In this document: one piece after another, positions 34,793-47,642 of the stretch
Position numbering within the stretch: position 1 is the stretch's first letter
How the letters are laid out: the number at the start of each line of letters is the position of its first letter
Assembly (NCBI RefSeq): GCF_040802235.1
Contig: NC_133174.1
Coordinates: forward strand, 135,585,213 to 135,649,212
Direction of reading: 5' to 3'
Origin: Manis javanica
Lineage: Eukaryota; Chordata; Mammalia; Pholidota; Manidae
DNA: 64,000 nucleotides
The notes under the pieces: model-generated
Databases searched by the model: none
Told to the model about the DNA's origin: nothing
The model's input: the letters and a program-made list of their open reading frames with translations, nothing else
Translations under genes and position numbers: made by a program

Positions 34793-37700
34793 TCTTTTTT
34801 TAAGTATAGTTGATATACAATATTATATTGGTTTCAAGTATACAACACAGTGATTCAATAGTTATATACACTATTAAATCCTCACCCCAACTAGTGTACT
34901 TACTACCTGTTAACACAGAAAGGTGTCACAGAACTATTGACTATACTCTCTAGGCTGTACTTTCATCTTAGTGACTAACTTATATTATGATTGAGATTTT
35001 GTGCCTCTTTATTCCCTTCACCTATCCACCCAAAACCCTCCCCTATGGGAACCACCAGTCACTTCTCAGTGTCTATGAGTCTATGGCTGTTTTGTTCATT
35101 TTGTTCTGTTTTTAGATTGCATATATAAGTGAAATCATATGGTATTTGTATTTCTCTATCTGACTTATTTCACTTAGTATAATAGCCTCTAAATCCATTC
35201 ATGTTGTCACAAATAGCAGTTTTCCTTTACTTTTTATGGCTGAATAATATTCCATTGTGTATACATACCACATCTTCTTTATCCATTCATCTATTGATGG
35301 ACACACATCTTCGCTACTGTAAATAATGCAGCAATAAACACAGGGGTGCATGTATCATTTTGATTCAGAGATTTTGTTTTCTTTGGTTAAATTCCTGGAA
35401 GTGGAATTATGTGGTTGTATGGTATTTCTATTTTTAGTTTCTTGAGGAACCTCCATACTGCTTTCCATAGTGGCTGCACTAATTTCCATTCCCAACAACA
35501 GTGTCTTACACAATGTCCCCTTTCTCTACACCGTCACCAACACTTGTTATTTCTTGTCTTTTGGATAGTGACCATTTTGACTAGTGTAAGGTGCTATCTC
35601 ATTCTGGTTCTAATTTGCCTTTCTCTGATAATTAGCAATGTGGGCATCTTTTCATGTTCCTGTTGGCCATCTGAATTTCTTCTTTGGTGAAGTGTCTGCT
35701 CATATCCTCCACCTATTTTTTAATTGGATGATTTGCTGTTTGGGTGTCAAGGCATGTGAGTTCTTTATATATTTTGGATGTTAACCTCTTGTTGGATATG
35801 TCATTTATGAATATATTCTCCCATACTGTAGGATGCCTTTTAGGTCTACAGATCGTGCCCTTTCCCGTACAGAAGCTTTTTAGTTTGATGTAGTCCTATT
35901 TGTTCATTTTTGAGTTGCTTCCCTTATCTGGGGCTACATGTTCAAGAAAAAATTGCTCATATTTATATTCAAGAGATTTTTGCCTGTTTTCTTCTAAGAG
36001 TTTTATGATTTCACAACTTACATTCGGGCCTCTGGTACATTTCAAGTTTACTTTTGCATATGGAGGTAGACAATAATCCAGTTTCATTCTCTTGCATGTA
36101 GCTGTCCAGTTTTGCAGACACCAGTTGTTGAACAGACTCTTGTTGCTCCATTGTATATCCATGGCTTCCTTATGGTATATTAATTGACCATATATGCTTG
36201 GGTTGATATCTGGGCTCTCTAGTCTGTTCCACTGGTCTGTGGGTCTGTTCTTGTGCCAGTACCAAATTGTCTTGATTACTGTGGCTTTGTAGTAGAGCTT
36301 GAGTCAGGGAGCATAATTTTCCCCACTTTATTCTTCCTTCTCAGGATTGCTTTGGCTATTCGGGGTCTTTTATCATTCCATATGAATTTTAGAACTATTT
36401 GCTCTAGTTCATTGAAGAATGCTGTAGGTATTTTGATAGGGATTGCATTGAATCTGTAGATTGCTTTAGGCAGGATGACCATTTTGATAGTATTAATTCT
36501 TCCTAGCCAAGAGCTTGAGATGAATTTCCATTTATTAGTGTCCTTTTTAATTTCTCTTAAGAGTGTCTTGTAGCTTTCAGAGTATAGGTCTTTCACTTCC
36601 TTGGTTAGGTTTATTCTTAAGTATTTTATTCTTTTTGATGAAACTATGAATGGAATTGTTTTCCTGATTTCTCTCTCTGCTAGTTCATTGTTAGTGTATA
36701 GGAAATCAACAGATTTCTGAATATTAATTTTGTATCCTGTAACTTTGTTGAATTCAGATACTAGTTCTAGTAGTTTTGGAGTGGATTCTTTAGGATTTTT
36801 TATGTACAATATCATGCCATCTGCAAACAGTAACAGTTTAACTTCTTCCTTATCAATCCAGATGCCATTTATTTCTTTGTGTTGTCCAACTGCCATTGCT
36901 AGGGCATCAAGTGCTATGCTGAATGAAAGTGGGGAGAGTGGGCATCCTTGCTTTGTTCCCAATCTTAAAAGAAAAGCTTCGGTTTCTCACTGTTCAGTAT
37001 GATGTTGGCTGTGGGTTTGTCATATGTGCCCTTTATTATGTTGAGGAACTTGCCCTCTATACCCATTTTGTAGAGTTTTTACCATGAATGTATGTTGAAT
37101 TTTGTCAAATGCTTTTTCAGCATCTATGGGGATGATCCTTTGATTTTTGTCCTTCTTTTGGTTGATGTGCATGATGTTGATGGATTTTTTAATATGGCAC
37201 CATCCTTGCATCCCTGGAATAAATCCCACTTGGTTATAATGGATATTCATTTTGATGTATTTTTGAATTTAGTTTGCTAATAATTTCTTGAGTATTTTTA
37301 CATCTATTTTCGTTAGGGATATTGGTCTGTAATTTTTGTGTCTGTGTGGTGTCTTTACCTGGTTTGGGTATTAGAGTGATGCTGCCATCATAGAATGAGA
37401 CTGGAAGTATTCCCTCCTCTTCTACTTTCTGGAAAACTTTAAGCAGGAAGGGTGTTATGTCTTCACAAAATGTTTGATAAAATTTAGTGGTGAAGCCATC
37501 TGGACCTGTAGTTTTGTTCTGAGGTAGTTTTTTTTATTACCAATTCAATTTCATTTCTGGTAATTGGTCTGCTCAGAGTTTACATTTCTTCCTGGAAGTC
37601 TTGGAAAGTTCTATTTTTCTAGAAAGTTGTCCATTTCTTCTAGGTTATCCAGTCTGTTAACATATAATTTTTCACAGTGTTCTCTAATAATTCTTTGGGG

Positions 37701-37912
37701 GTCTGTGGTGTCCGTAGTGGTTTTTCCCTTCTCATTTCTGATTCTGTTCAAGTGTATAGACTCTCCTTTTTCCTTGATAAGTCTGGCTTGGGGTTTATCT
37801 ATTTTGTTTATTTTCCCAAAAAGCAGCTCCTGCTTTCATTGATTCTTTCTATTGTCTTATTCTTCTCGATTTTATTTCTTTCTGCTCTGATCTTGATTCT
37901 CCTGTCACTGTT
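34793..37912 (-). mobile_element. 5'-truncated L1, minus strand, 3.1 kb
   Basis: Read on the minus strand: RT start near 37900, RT core around 36900-37300, a fairly open C-terminal RT frame at 36276-36962, the ORF2 end near 35200-35300, then the 3' UTR to 34793. The frame at 36276-36962 carries G-C-P-L-S-P and F-A-D-G-M-I; the catalytic F-A-D-D is changed to F-A-D-G. Other stops also interrupt ORF2. Confidence 0.85.
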
Positions 37913-40063
37913 CCAGGGCTTCCTCTCCCCGGACTGGGAAGGAACAAGGCCAGAGCTGTGTGGCAGCCCCCTTGAGATCTGGCCCCACGCAATGTCTTCA
38001 TCTCTCCCAGGCTTGCCCCACCCAGCGAGGACTCCAGGTGGAGGGATTCTCAGGAATTACTGACATTGATATGTCAACTAGGAATTTGTTTTTGCAAGAC
38101 AGTGGACACACCTAGTGAAGTAGAATAAATTATTTTTTAATGGAAAAATATGAGGCAAGTTTAAGATCAGGTTAGGGCCTGGGAGGTCCAGCTGTTCACC
38201 CTCTCACAGTGTGACCCAGACTCTCTTCCAATCCTCCAGTGTACTGTGTGCCTTTGGGGTGGCCCCATTCACAGGCACAAACTCTCTTGCTGCATCTGGG
38301 ACCTTGAGCAGCTACAGGCCGACACCCACTCACTGTCCGTTCTAACAGGAATGGTTTCTCCTTCTCTGCAGATCCATGAAAAGCCACAGGTTTAAATGCC
38401 TTTAGCCTGGCTTGTTCACATTCTCATCGCTGAACCCATCACAGCACCCAGAGTATAGGATGTGTGGCTGGCTAGACTGGGATCATAGCCCATCTTGGAG
38501 ATGGTTGGAACATGGGGTCTGCCTCTGAACTGCTTGCACTGAAGCAGGTGAGACATAGTTCCAGGAAAGCTGAGGTGCTGGACATGGCATGAGAACAGAT
38601 GCCAGGTGGGAAAAGCAGCAGATTCCATATCACTCATGGCCCAGTGCAGCTGTGGCGAACCTGAAACCCAAGGGAGGAGGGGGCAAACGGCCGGCCGGGG
38701 CGACAGTCACCCAGGCGGTGCTCCTGGTTTCCTCCCACAGAGGCATGAAGCTCTCCACTTACCAAAAAGGCAGTGTTGCTGCTGGTGGTAAATGCAAGGC
38801 TCCTGCCTCAGGTGTCAGGTCTCGGCATCTCAAGATGGGCCCAGAAGAGCCCCTGTGCCTTCCAAAGGCATACAGGCATCATTTATGTCCCTGGGAGGTG
38901 GGAGCCCAGGAGTCACACCTGACCCCTGACCACATTCATCACCCATCCCCAAAGAAGAAGTTGGCTCATTTCCAGTCTCTTCTCCTTAAGAAAGAGCAGA
39001 GACCAAAAGCTAGGATGGTAAGGAGATTCTTGCTCAGGGAGCAGTGAGAGTCCCAAAGATTATTCCATACCGTAGAATCCACTGGAGGCCCCAGTGGCTG
39101 AGCCAAGGTAGCCAGTGGCTCTACAAGACCACGCAGTGAGAAACTGCCTGCTTAGAGACACACTCACTCTCATGCACTTAATTCTCAAAAGGTATGAAAA
39201 AAAACAGGTTTTTTACAACCAGCAGGCCAAAGGATGTCAGGACCACAGGCCGCTGTACGGTTGTTGAGCCAGGAGCACATTCAGTGAGGATTTTAACCTC
39301 TCTGGGCAGACCAAGAGGCTGTCAGGGAGGAGGCATTTGCCTCAACCATGGGATTGTGGGGAATTGAAACATCCAAAGGGTGTGTTCTATGCCAGCTCAG
39401 GAATTGGCTTGGGGGCTCCTTTTTCCAGGTTTTCTGTTTTTATTTGGCTTATGCGTTATTTATGAGGCCTTCTTAGACCTACATTCTTTAAACATGCTTT
39501 CAGATTTAAAACTCTCCCGGTGATTTTTCTAACATACCTATTATTGCATTAGTTGTGTTTAAATCTTTGAACCATATGTAACTTATGTTGCGTCTATACA
39601 CTGTCTTATGAGAATTTACATAACTACATACTCTTCTTCTCAACATACCGAGGGCCACTCAAAGGCAACGAGCTGGAAGGCCACGGTGAGAGGTGTGGGA
39701 GGTGAAGCCAGGCTCCAGATGGGGTCTGTAAGAAGGAGGGGAAGAGGGGCCCGGTGACAAGGAGCCTGCACCAGTAGGCGACCCTCTCTGTGAGTGCAGG
39801 CAGGGTGTCTGAGACATGGGGAGAAAACGGGACCCTAGCATCAGCAACTGCTCTACGTCAGCGGAGGGATGGGAAAATGCTCGCTTGGTGTTTGCACAGT
39901 AATTGAGGAGCCAGTCAGGAGACCGAGTCTTCACCCTTATTTCAGAGACCACCCAGCGGCCTCAGGCTACACCCTACATGCAAGACGGAGCAGAAGGCCC
40001 AGCTCACAGTTCTGACTTGTATTAGTAAATCACTGATGGAACCTATTATTTTCTCTGAGCCAG
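37913..40063. other. Region upstream of the PRDM9-like KRAB exon
   Basis: Moderate GC. PRDM9 genes have one short coding exon before the KRAB exon; a possible remnant ends at a GTAAGG donor near 39018, but it does not join the KRAB exon in phase, so I do not call it. The open frame at 38589-39047 has no recognisable domain. Confidence 0.35.
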
Positions 40064-40182
40064 AGATGCTTTCAAAGACATTTCCAGATACTTCTCCGAG
40101 AAAGAATGGACAGAGATGGGAGACTGGGAGAAAACCCGATACAGGAATGTGAAAAGGAACTATGAAGCACTGGTCGCTGCAG
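40064..40182 (+). other. PRDM9: PRDM9-like KRAB exon
   Basis: Encodes [15 protein letters not shown] followed by [15 protein letters not shown], the PRDM9 KRAB box. Acceptor CAG at 40061-40063. The expected donor at 40183-40184 is GG, not GT. Confidence 0.88.
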
Positions 40183-40493
40183 GGAACACGACATGTGGAG
40201 TGCAGAGTAGCCTGGGAAGCAAGTCTGCAACCCCTGCATGAGCCCGGCTCTCTCTCAGGTGGCTCCGTCTGCCCACAGTTCCCTTCTGTGTGGAGACAAA
40301 CCCAGAGGGAAATGCTCCCTGTATCAGTGTGCGGCCAGTACCGGTAATGCGGAGCTCACCTCCTGCCTTACTCTAGACCCTCCCAGCACATCCCACTGAG
40401 TCGCTATGACTTTATAGTGCTTTCATTTCTTGCTGTGCTTTGTTCATTCTTCCAGCTCTTCCCTTTTAAGACAAAGATTTTGCTTCTTTCCAG

Positions 40494-40601
40494 GTCTCAA
40501 ATCTCCTTGACCAGCTCTCATGCATCGTCACAGGCAGGCCACCAAGCCCCAGGTGGATGACACTGAGGATTCTGATGAAGAATGGACGCCCAGGCAGCAA
40601 G
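40494..40601 (+). other. PRDM9: PRDM9-like exon after KRAB, with stop
   Basis: 108 nt, acceptor CAG, donor GTGAGG. It encodes [17 protein letters not shown]. An in-frame TGA at 40508-40510 replaces an Arg codon of the usual sequence; a CpG transition from CGA would explain it. Confidence 0.88.
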
Positions 40602-42282
40602 GTGAGGAGCCAGGAGGATTTAAGGGTGTCCTGAAGCTGACCTGGGTTCAGGTACCAGCTGCGTCTCAGGAGGTAACAACAGAAACACTATTTCCTCAAA
40701 ATCACAGATGTTCACAAAGCAAGCAAGATACAAAACAGCATATTATACAGTAAGAGGCTATTCATATCAAGTTTTTAAATGGGTAAAGTAATTATATATG
40801 TTATTTAAAGATATATTAATAAGCAACAGATGTATAACAATCGGAACATGATAAGAAATACCAAATTCAGAATAGTTATCACCACAAGAGAAGAAGGAAG
40901 GGCTGGCAGGTGGCGTCACTGTATATTGATTAGTTTTCTGTTTGTTTTGATTTTTGTGTTTGATTTTTGAAGTAGAAATAAAGACCTGAAGCCTTTTGTA
41001 GCAGAATGTTGCAGTAAGACTGAATGGTGGTGGATATATAGGTTTTCCAGTGTTAACTCTCCATACTTTAAAATATATCATTGCTATTTGCATTTGTAAA
41101 CATTGTTAACTAATGAAAAGGCAGTTAAGGAAATCCTAATTAGACTATAAATCCAAAAGGGAGCTTTCTAACACTAATTTCATGATAGTTCAGTCATTGG
41201 ATTAAATGTCTCAGAAGAGGGAATGATTAATATATTATGTGAAGTTACATGATTTATGTATGTATATCTAATCATACCACATGGTGTTCTTACCCAAAAG
41301 TGAATGTGATTCTTTGCCTGGATTCCAAGAAAGTGTTTGAGAGCTAGTTAGGGTCGCTGATCTTCCCCCCAGTCCCTGACCAGAGACAGCATCAGGTAAG
41401 TAAATGAGGTACAATCACTATAAAACAGAAATGAGAGGCTCACTTCTGCTGCCCCTCAGACAGGAGAGTTTAAGAGAAGAGTCAGTCTGCCTAAACTAAA
41501 CTGGGGAAAGCGGCTTGGATTAGGTCCATTATTCTCCATGTACAGATTTCTGAGTCCTTAGGATCTTAAAAGTAGTGTAAGAGATCTGAAATTCACAAAG
41601 GTTCTGACAGGGAAGGAGAGTCTTCGGGGGAAACTGTATGCCCACGGTTCATCGTACATCTGTGCATCGCTGTCTGGATGCAATTAAAACCCCCACCCCA
41701 GTCAATTTCTTTCTTTATTTTTATTGTGGTTTAAAAGAAAACAAGAAAAAAAAATAAAAGTTTTTCCTCCTAGCAGTTTTTAAGTAGGCAACACGGTATT
41801 ATTATTATTACTTTTTTTAAATTAATAGGCTTTATTTTTTAGAGAATTTTTAAGCTTACAGAAAAATGAAACAGAAAGTACAGAGAGTTCCCTCTTTCCC
41901 TCCACCCACAGGTTCCCCAGTTATTAACATCTTGAATCGCTGCGGTGTGTCTGTTACAATTCATGAACTGATACTGATGGACGATTATTGACTGGAGTCC
42001 ACGGTTCATAGTGGGGTTCAGTCTTTGCTTGTACAGTTCTATGGGTTTTAACAAATGTGCAATTTCATGTGTTCACCTTTAACAGTTTTACCCAAAATAG
42101 TTTCACTGCCCTAAAAATCCTCTGTGCTCCACCTGTTTATCCTCCTTCCCCGCAACCTCTGGCAGCCACTGATCTTCTTACCATCTCTATAGGTTTGCCT
42201 TTTCCAAAATGTCATATACTTGGAATCACACAGTATGTAGTCTTTAACACTGGTTACTTTTACTTCGCAATATGCATTTAAG

Positions 42283-42285
42283 TTT

Positions 42286-42363
<78 letters not shown>

Positions 42364-42372
42364 TGTGTGTAT
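42283..42372 (+). repeat. Compound (TC)n(TG)n microsatellite
   Basis: About 20 CT units run directly into about 20 GT units. Confidence 0.95.
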
Positions 42373-42829
42373 AGCACATTTTCTTCATCCATTTATCCAT
42401 CATTTAGGTGCTTTCATACCTTGGATACTGTGAATAATGCTGCAGTGGCCGTGAGGGCAGAGATATTTATTCAAGATCCTGTTTTCAAATTCTATTCATA
42501 TATACCCAGAAGTTGGACTGCCAAATCATAGGGAAGTTGTATTTCTAATTATTTGAGGAAACTCCATACTGTTTTACATAGTGGCTGTGACACTTTACAT
42601 TTCAACAAACAGTGTGTAAGCATTTCAGTTTCCTAACATCCTTGTCAACACATGTTATTGTATGTTATTTTCATACTGGCCATCCTAACAGGTATGAGAT
42701 GACATGTTGCTGTGGTTTTTGTTTGCATTTTCATGGTGATTATTGATATTGAGCATCTTTTCATATGTTTGTGGGCCATTTACACGTATCTTCTTTGGAT
42801 AAATATCTATTCAAGTCCTTTTTCCATTG

Positions 42830-43197
42830 TATTAGTCAGCTTGGGCTGCCATAACGAAATACCATAGACTGAGTGACAATCCTCAGAAATGTGTTTTTCT
42901 CACACTTTTGGAGACTGGAAGTCCAAGATCAAGGTGCTCTCATGGTGAAATTCTCTTCCTTGCTTTTAGGCACCCTCCATCTTGCTCTGTGTTGGTACCC
43001 TTCTTCGTGTGTACTCTTAGGGAGAAAGACCAGATCTTTCTCTTCTTCTTGATGAGACCAATCGTATCATGAGGGCCCCATCTCATGACCTCATCCACCC
43101 CTACTTACGTCCGAAATGCTCCATCTCCAAATACCATCACATTGGGGGTTAGGGTTTCAACATAGGAGTTTTGCAGGGACACAATTCATTCCATAGC
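42830..43197 (-). repeat. Interspersed repeat nested in the L1
   Basis: Begins TTAGTCAGCTTGGGCTGCCA and ends near TCATTCCATAGCACC; this pattern is common in mammalian genomes, but I am not certain of the family name. L1 text resumes on both sides. Confidence 0.5.
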
Positions 43198-44439
43198 ACC
43201 CAATTTTTAATTAAGTCACTTGATTTTTTACTGCTGAATTGTAGGAGTTCCTTATATATTCTGGATATTAAACCCTTATCAGATGTATGTTTTACAAATA
43301 CTTCCTCCCATTCTACACGTTGTCTTTTCACTGTGTTGTGTCCTTTGTTTCACAGAAATCTTTAGTGAACTCATGTATATTTTATTTTGTTTCTTGTGCC
43401 TCTCATGCCATATCCCAGAAATCATTGCCCATTCCAATGTCAAAAAGTTTGCCCTTGTTTTTTTCCTAAGAGTTTTATACTTTAAGGTCTTCCATTTGGG
43501 TCTGTAATCCACTTGGAGCTGATTTATGTATATGGTGTCAAAAAAAGGGCCCACTTTTATTCATTTGCATGTAGATACTCTCAGCCTCACCGTTTGTTGA
43601 AGAGACTGTGTCCTTTCCATTTACTGTGTCTTCTTTAATTTCTTTCCGCAATGTTCTCTGATTTTCAGTGTGCAAGTGTTTCACTTCCTTGGTTAAGTTT
43701 ACTCTTAATTATTTCATTCATTTTGTTGCTGTTCAAAATGGATTGTCTTCTGAGCTGCTTTTTTAGATTGTTCCTTGTTAGTGCATAGAAGTGCAAGTCA
43801 TTTTTGGGTGTTAGTTTTGTATCCTGCAACTTTGCTGAATTTATTAGTTCTAACAGGATTTGGGCAAGAATCTTTACAATTTTCTCCATATGAGATCCGC
43901 AGCCAGACATAATTTTACTTCTTTCTTGCCAAGTTGGATTCCTTTTATTTCCTTTTCTTGTGTGATTCCCTGGCTGGGTCTGACAGTACTCTTCTGAATG
44001 GAAGTGGCAAGAGTGGACATCCTTGGCTTGTTCTTAATCTTACAAGAAATGCTCTCATTTTTTCACTGTTGAATACGAGGTGGGAGGTGGGCTTTTCATA
44101 TGTGACTTTTATGATAGTGAGGCAATTTCCTTCTACTCCCAGTTTGTTGGGTATTTTTGTCAAAAAAGGCCAATTTATTATTTAACGATGAATGCAATAG
44201 ATAATTTATGAACATAGGAAGAAATGTAAGTGACATTTTCTCTAGTTTTTAAACACTTTAAAAAAGCTAGTTGATGGCCCCAGTGGAAAGCCCCGATGAT
44301 GCTTCAGAAACCATTTTCCGAGCGCCCTTCAATGCTCCTCGTAGTCATCACTCTAGTTCAGGCAGCCGTGGCCCTACTGCGAATGTCCAGAGTTTGGAAT
44401 TACTCACCAACTGAAACATTGATTTTTCTTCACCTTTAG

Positions 44440-44489
44440 GCCAACCTTCTTGGGTGGCCTTCAGAGTGGAACGGAGTCAACACCGGAAG
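44440..44489 (+). other. PRDM9: PRDM9-like short exon
   Basis: 50 nt, acceptor TTTAG, donor GTGAGT. Encodes Q-P-S-W-V-A-F-R-V-E-R-S-Q-H-R-K; phase matches its neighbours. Confidence 0.82.
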
Positions 44490-44689
44490 GTGAGTATTTC
44501 CTAAATCCTGTTGACAAGAAAATCTTTCTCACGGACCGAAACACAGGTAAGAGGGGGAGAAGGCGCCGAGTGCGCTGGAAGCTGCTGCCTGCCTCTCCTG
44601 GTCCCTTCTGCACAGTGTCTGCTATCACTTTGATAGCGAGTAAGAACAGCAACAAAGCAGCTACCACGTGTTTCTATTTTCACAATACT

Positions 44690-44870
44690 TCAGACTTTAT
44701 TTTAAGCATTTTACATGAGTAACCTGACTTGAACCTTGCAGGAACCCTATGAGGTAGGTACTATAACCATCACCATTTATAGATGAGGAAACTGAGGTAA
44801 AGAAATGTTTGATTACAGGCCTTGGATCACAGTTTCAGTGGTAGTGCAATCTGATCCAAAGCTCCTTCTC
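44690..44870 (-). repeat. MIR relic
   Basis: AACCCTATGAGGTAGGTACT and GATGAGGAAACTGAGGTAAA are MIR hallmarks in antisense. Confidence 0.65.
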
Positions 44871-45229
44871 TAAACCACTTACAAGCCCATTAAAACTTTC
44901 CTAGTTGTCTAAAACTCACACTGTCTTTATTCTTAACTTCACTCATCTTACTGGTGATAACAGCTTAAGCTCCTGTCTGCTATGCTACAGTGGGAGATGT
45001 GCTGAGACCCTCTGACTAAGGGAAGCTTACAAATGGTCAGTACTGACACTGAATAGTCCCATATGAAGGAGATAGGATCCCCACCCTCACAGCCCCCAAC
45101 TCTAATCCAAAGAGGCATCTCCCAGCCCAGAGGAAATCCAAGTTTGATGGTTGAGGAACAACAAATAAGAAAATAGGACTTCATATAGGCTACACACTAT
45201 TCAGCCAAAACACATCCATCTGGCACTGC

Positions 45230-45440
45230 TTTCAAATGCTCATTCTTGTACGAGGAAGTGAGTCTTTCCTCCGAGCCTTACTCAGGCCATCACATTTATT
45301 TGTAATCATCTGTGTAGCCTGCCTCTGAAATGGGAGCTTTTTGAGAACCTTGTTCATACCTCACTCTTCTCAGAAGTCCCAGGACCAGCTCAAGGCCCTG
45401 TATATTTTCTGAGTAATTCGTGTTAAACTAGATCAAACAA
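45230..45440 (+). repeat. L2 3' end relic
   Basis: GAGCCTTACTCAGGCCATCA and GGGAGCTTTTTGAGAACCTT fit an L2 end. Confidence 0.45.
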
Positions 45441-45837
45441 ATTAAATTAGATGTAAGAGGGTCAAGGAAAGCTGAAGATCGTATCTATAAGATAGACTTC
45501 AAATATGGAGGCCAGGGAGGAGGTAAGTTGACAGCAAGACTAACCTCACATTCATGCTGCATTAGCTCACAAAATAACTTGGTCACAAAACAGTATGACA
45601 TTGCATGTTCATTATAACATTAAGAATTCACATATATGCCAGTTTATGGGTCAGGAAACTGAGGAAAACCAGCTGGCGTTACAACCTTATTCAGACAGAA
45701 TTGACAGGAACCAGCTAATCCAATTCCAGACACTCTTTCCAGGATCTGGCAGTCTGCAACCTTTGCCATCTTTCCTTTATCGTCTAGACTTCTCGGTTCT
45801 CTTCCCAATCTCACTGTTTGGTCACCTCATTTCCCAG

Positions 45838-45952
45838 ATGTATTTGATACCCTCTGTACATTTCTACATTTCCTCTTCTGAGCAGGCCCAGAAGCCAGTT
45901 TCCCCTCCTGGAAAAGCAAGTACCTCTGGACATCACTCTAGACAAAAAATGG
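45838..45952 (+). other. PRDM9: PRDM9-like linker exon
   Basis: 115 nt between a CCCAG acceptor and a GTAAGA donor. Encodes S-S-E-Q-A-Q-K-P-V-S-P-P-G-K-A-S-T-S-G, as in PRDM9 before the SSXRD. The first dozen codons are diverged. Confidence 0.8.
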
Positions 45953-46029
45953 GTAAGAGGAAAAACTTGAGTTGCTCTCAGTCCTTTAGGAAGGCTGATG
46001 AATATGGTGAAAGCATGTCGTTTGCTCTT

Positions 46030-46165
46030 TGGATAGGCCCGGGTTTAAGCTGGACTAACCTGAGGCCTGAAGTTAGCACTAGGGCCTTGGGCAAACTTTA
46101 TAAATTCTCTGAGTTCCTGAGTGTTCATTTGTAAACTGAAGATAAGGATGCATAGCTCATGTATT
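46030..46165 (+). repeat. MIR relic
   Basis: CTTGGGCAAACTTTATAAAT and TTCATTTGTAAACTGAAGAT match a MIR core. Confidence 0.5.
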
Positions 46166-46582
46166 GTTTGAAAACATTAATTTAAAAATAAAAGAGTTGG
46201 CCTGTGCAAGATGTCCAATAAATCCATCTGTGATAACAGACCATACTTTCTTGGTATTGTATGCTCAGACCTTTGTTTAATGCCTACCATGTTACATGCC
46301 CTCAACAAATATTCTCTGAATGAATAAATGTGTGAATGAACCATTTTCGAAGTACAAACTTTGGGAAGTTTAACCTGATAATGAGAATAACTGAAATTCA
46401 ATTGAGCATCCCTAGTCAGTGTTGAATGGTAGTCTCTCTGCACCAGTGGTTAATGGGGCGAAAACCAGTGTGTGTAGAAGGACAGGGGGCCGTTTGATGG
46501 GAAGAGATTTCAGTTTCTGACCAAACAGGGACTAACATTCCAGACCTCACCAACCTCACTTACCTACCCTTCTCCAACTTAG

Positions 46583-46684
46583 AACTTGGGGGAGAGGAGA
46601 CTGAAGGAAAGACGTATAACCTACAAGAAAGAAAGGGCCGTGTGTACCAAGAGGTCAGCGAGCCCCAGGATGACAACTACCTGT
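46583..46684 (+). other. PRDM9: PRDM9-like SSXRD exon
   Basis: Acceptor TTAG, donor GTAAGT. Encodes [20 protein letters not shown], the SSX repression-domain block. Fully open. Confidence 0.88.
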
Positions 46685-46902
46685 GTAAGTGACCCTTTTG
46701 GCCCACTCACAGAGAAGGCTGTTGTGTCTTGGTACAATAATTTCATGTTGTCGTTTTCAGTCCCCACATTATTCCCTTCCTCTAATGACTTGGAATGCAG
46801 GACTGAAGCTAAATGGTGTGAGTGCCTGCACTCTTTCTGAAGCTCTTTACGTTCAAGAACGTGCACTATGCTTTCCCTGACCCCTGCTACTCTCACCTGC
46901 AG

Positions 46903-47174
46903 ATTGTGAGAAGTGTCAGAAAGTCTTCATTGACAGTTGTGCTGCTCATGGGCCCGCTGTGTTTATAAAGGACACTGCAGTGGACAAGGGACATCCCAAC
47001 CGCTCAGCCCTCACTCTGCCCCCTGGGCTGAAAATCAGACCGTCGAGCATCCCTGAGGCTGGGCTTGGAGTGTGGAATGAAACATCTGATCTGCCGTTGG
47101 GTGTGCACTTTGGCCCCTATGAGGGCCACATCACAGGAGATGAAGAGGCGGCCAACAGCGGGTATTCCTGGCAG
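46903..47174 (+). other. PRDM9: PRDM9-like exon: pre-SET knuckle and start of PR/SET
   Basis: 272 nt, acceptor TGCAG, donor GTTAGA, fully open. Encodes the Cys knuckle (C-E-K-C-Q) and the PR/SET start with G-L-G-V-W-N-E and H-F-G-P-Y-E-G. Confidence 0.9.
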
Positions 47175-47574
47175 GTTAGAACATCTATCTCTTCCCCTGT
47201 CCTCCGGCTTCCCACATCCCTCCTGTGGATTGATGGGACCTGACCTTCTACATACCAGAACATGGATGGAGATAACATGGTCAGCTCCGTGTACTGGGTG
47301 GACTTTGCATCAGCATGGAGCTCCCAGGTAAAGATCAGAGGGGAGGTGGGAGCATGGAAGCACAGACATAGACAGGTGGCTCCTCCCTTGCAGGGCCCTT
47401 GCTCTGAGTGGGCAAACTGACTCGGATACATTGACGATGGCTGAGGAGCATGTCACATTCAGTTGGTGCCTGAATCCATGCAGGATGAAAGCACCTTGAT
47501 AACAATACGGTGTAACACTTCTTCTGTTACCTCCCCCGGCAAAAAATCCTTTAACTTCTCTTTCTGAAATTCAG

Positions 47575-47642
47575 ATCACCACAGGGAGAAACTCCTGTTT
47601 GTATGTGGATGGAAAGGACAAATCTTGGGCCAATTGGATGAG
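47575..47642 (+). other. PRDM9: PRDM9-like middle PR/SET exon
   Basis: 68 nt, acceptor TTCAG, donor GTAAGG. Encodes [14 protein letters not shown]. Fully open. Confidence 0.9.

Larger units (their letters stand above)
41815..44165 (-). mobile_element. Old L1 in a PRDM9-copy intron
   Basis: Minus-strand L1: 3' UTR from about 41815, ORF2 text to 44165. Interrupted by a CT/GT microsatellite and by another repeat at 42830-43197. Confidence 0.7.

Noticed and set aside
38589-39047. 152-codon frame upstream of the KRAB exon, considered as a PRDM9 first exon
   Set aside because: No KRAB or PRDM9 N-terminal similarity is convincing, and the GTAAGG donor does not join the KRAB exon in phase.
47257-47323. 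Extra exon between PRDM9 PR/SET exons
   Set aside because: It has an AG before and GT after, but the flanking PR/SET exons join in phase without it and it has no PRDM9 similarity.
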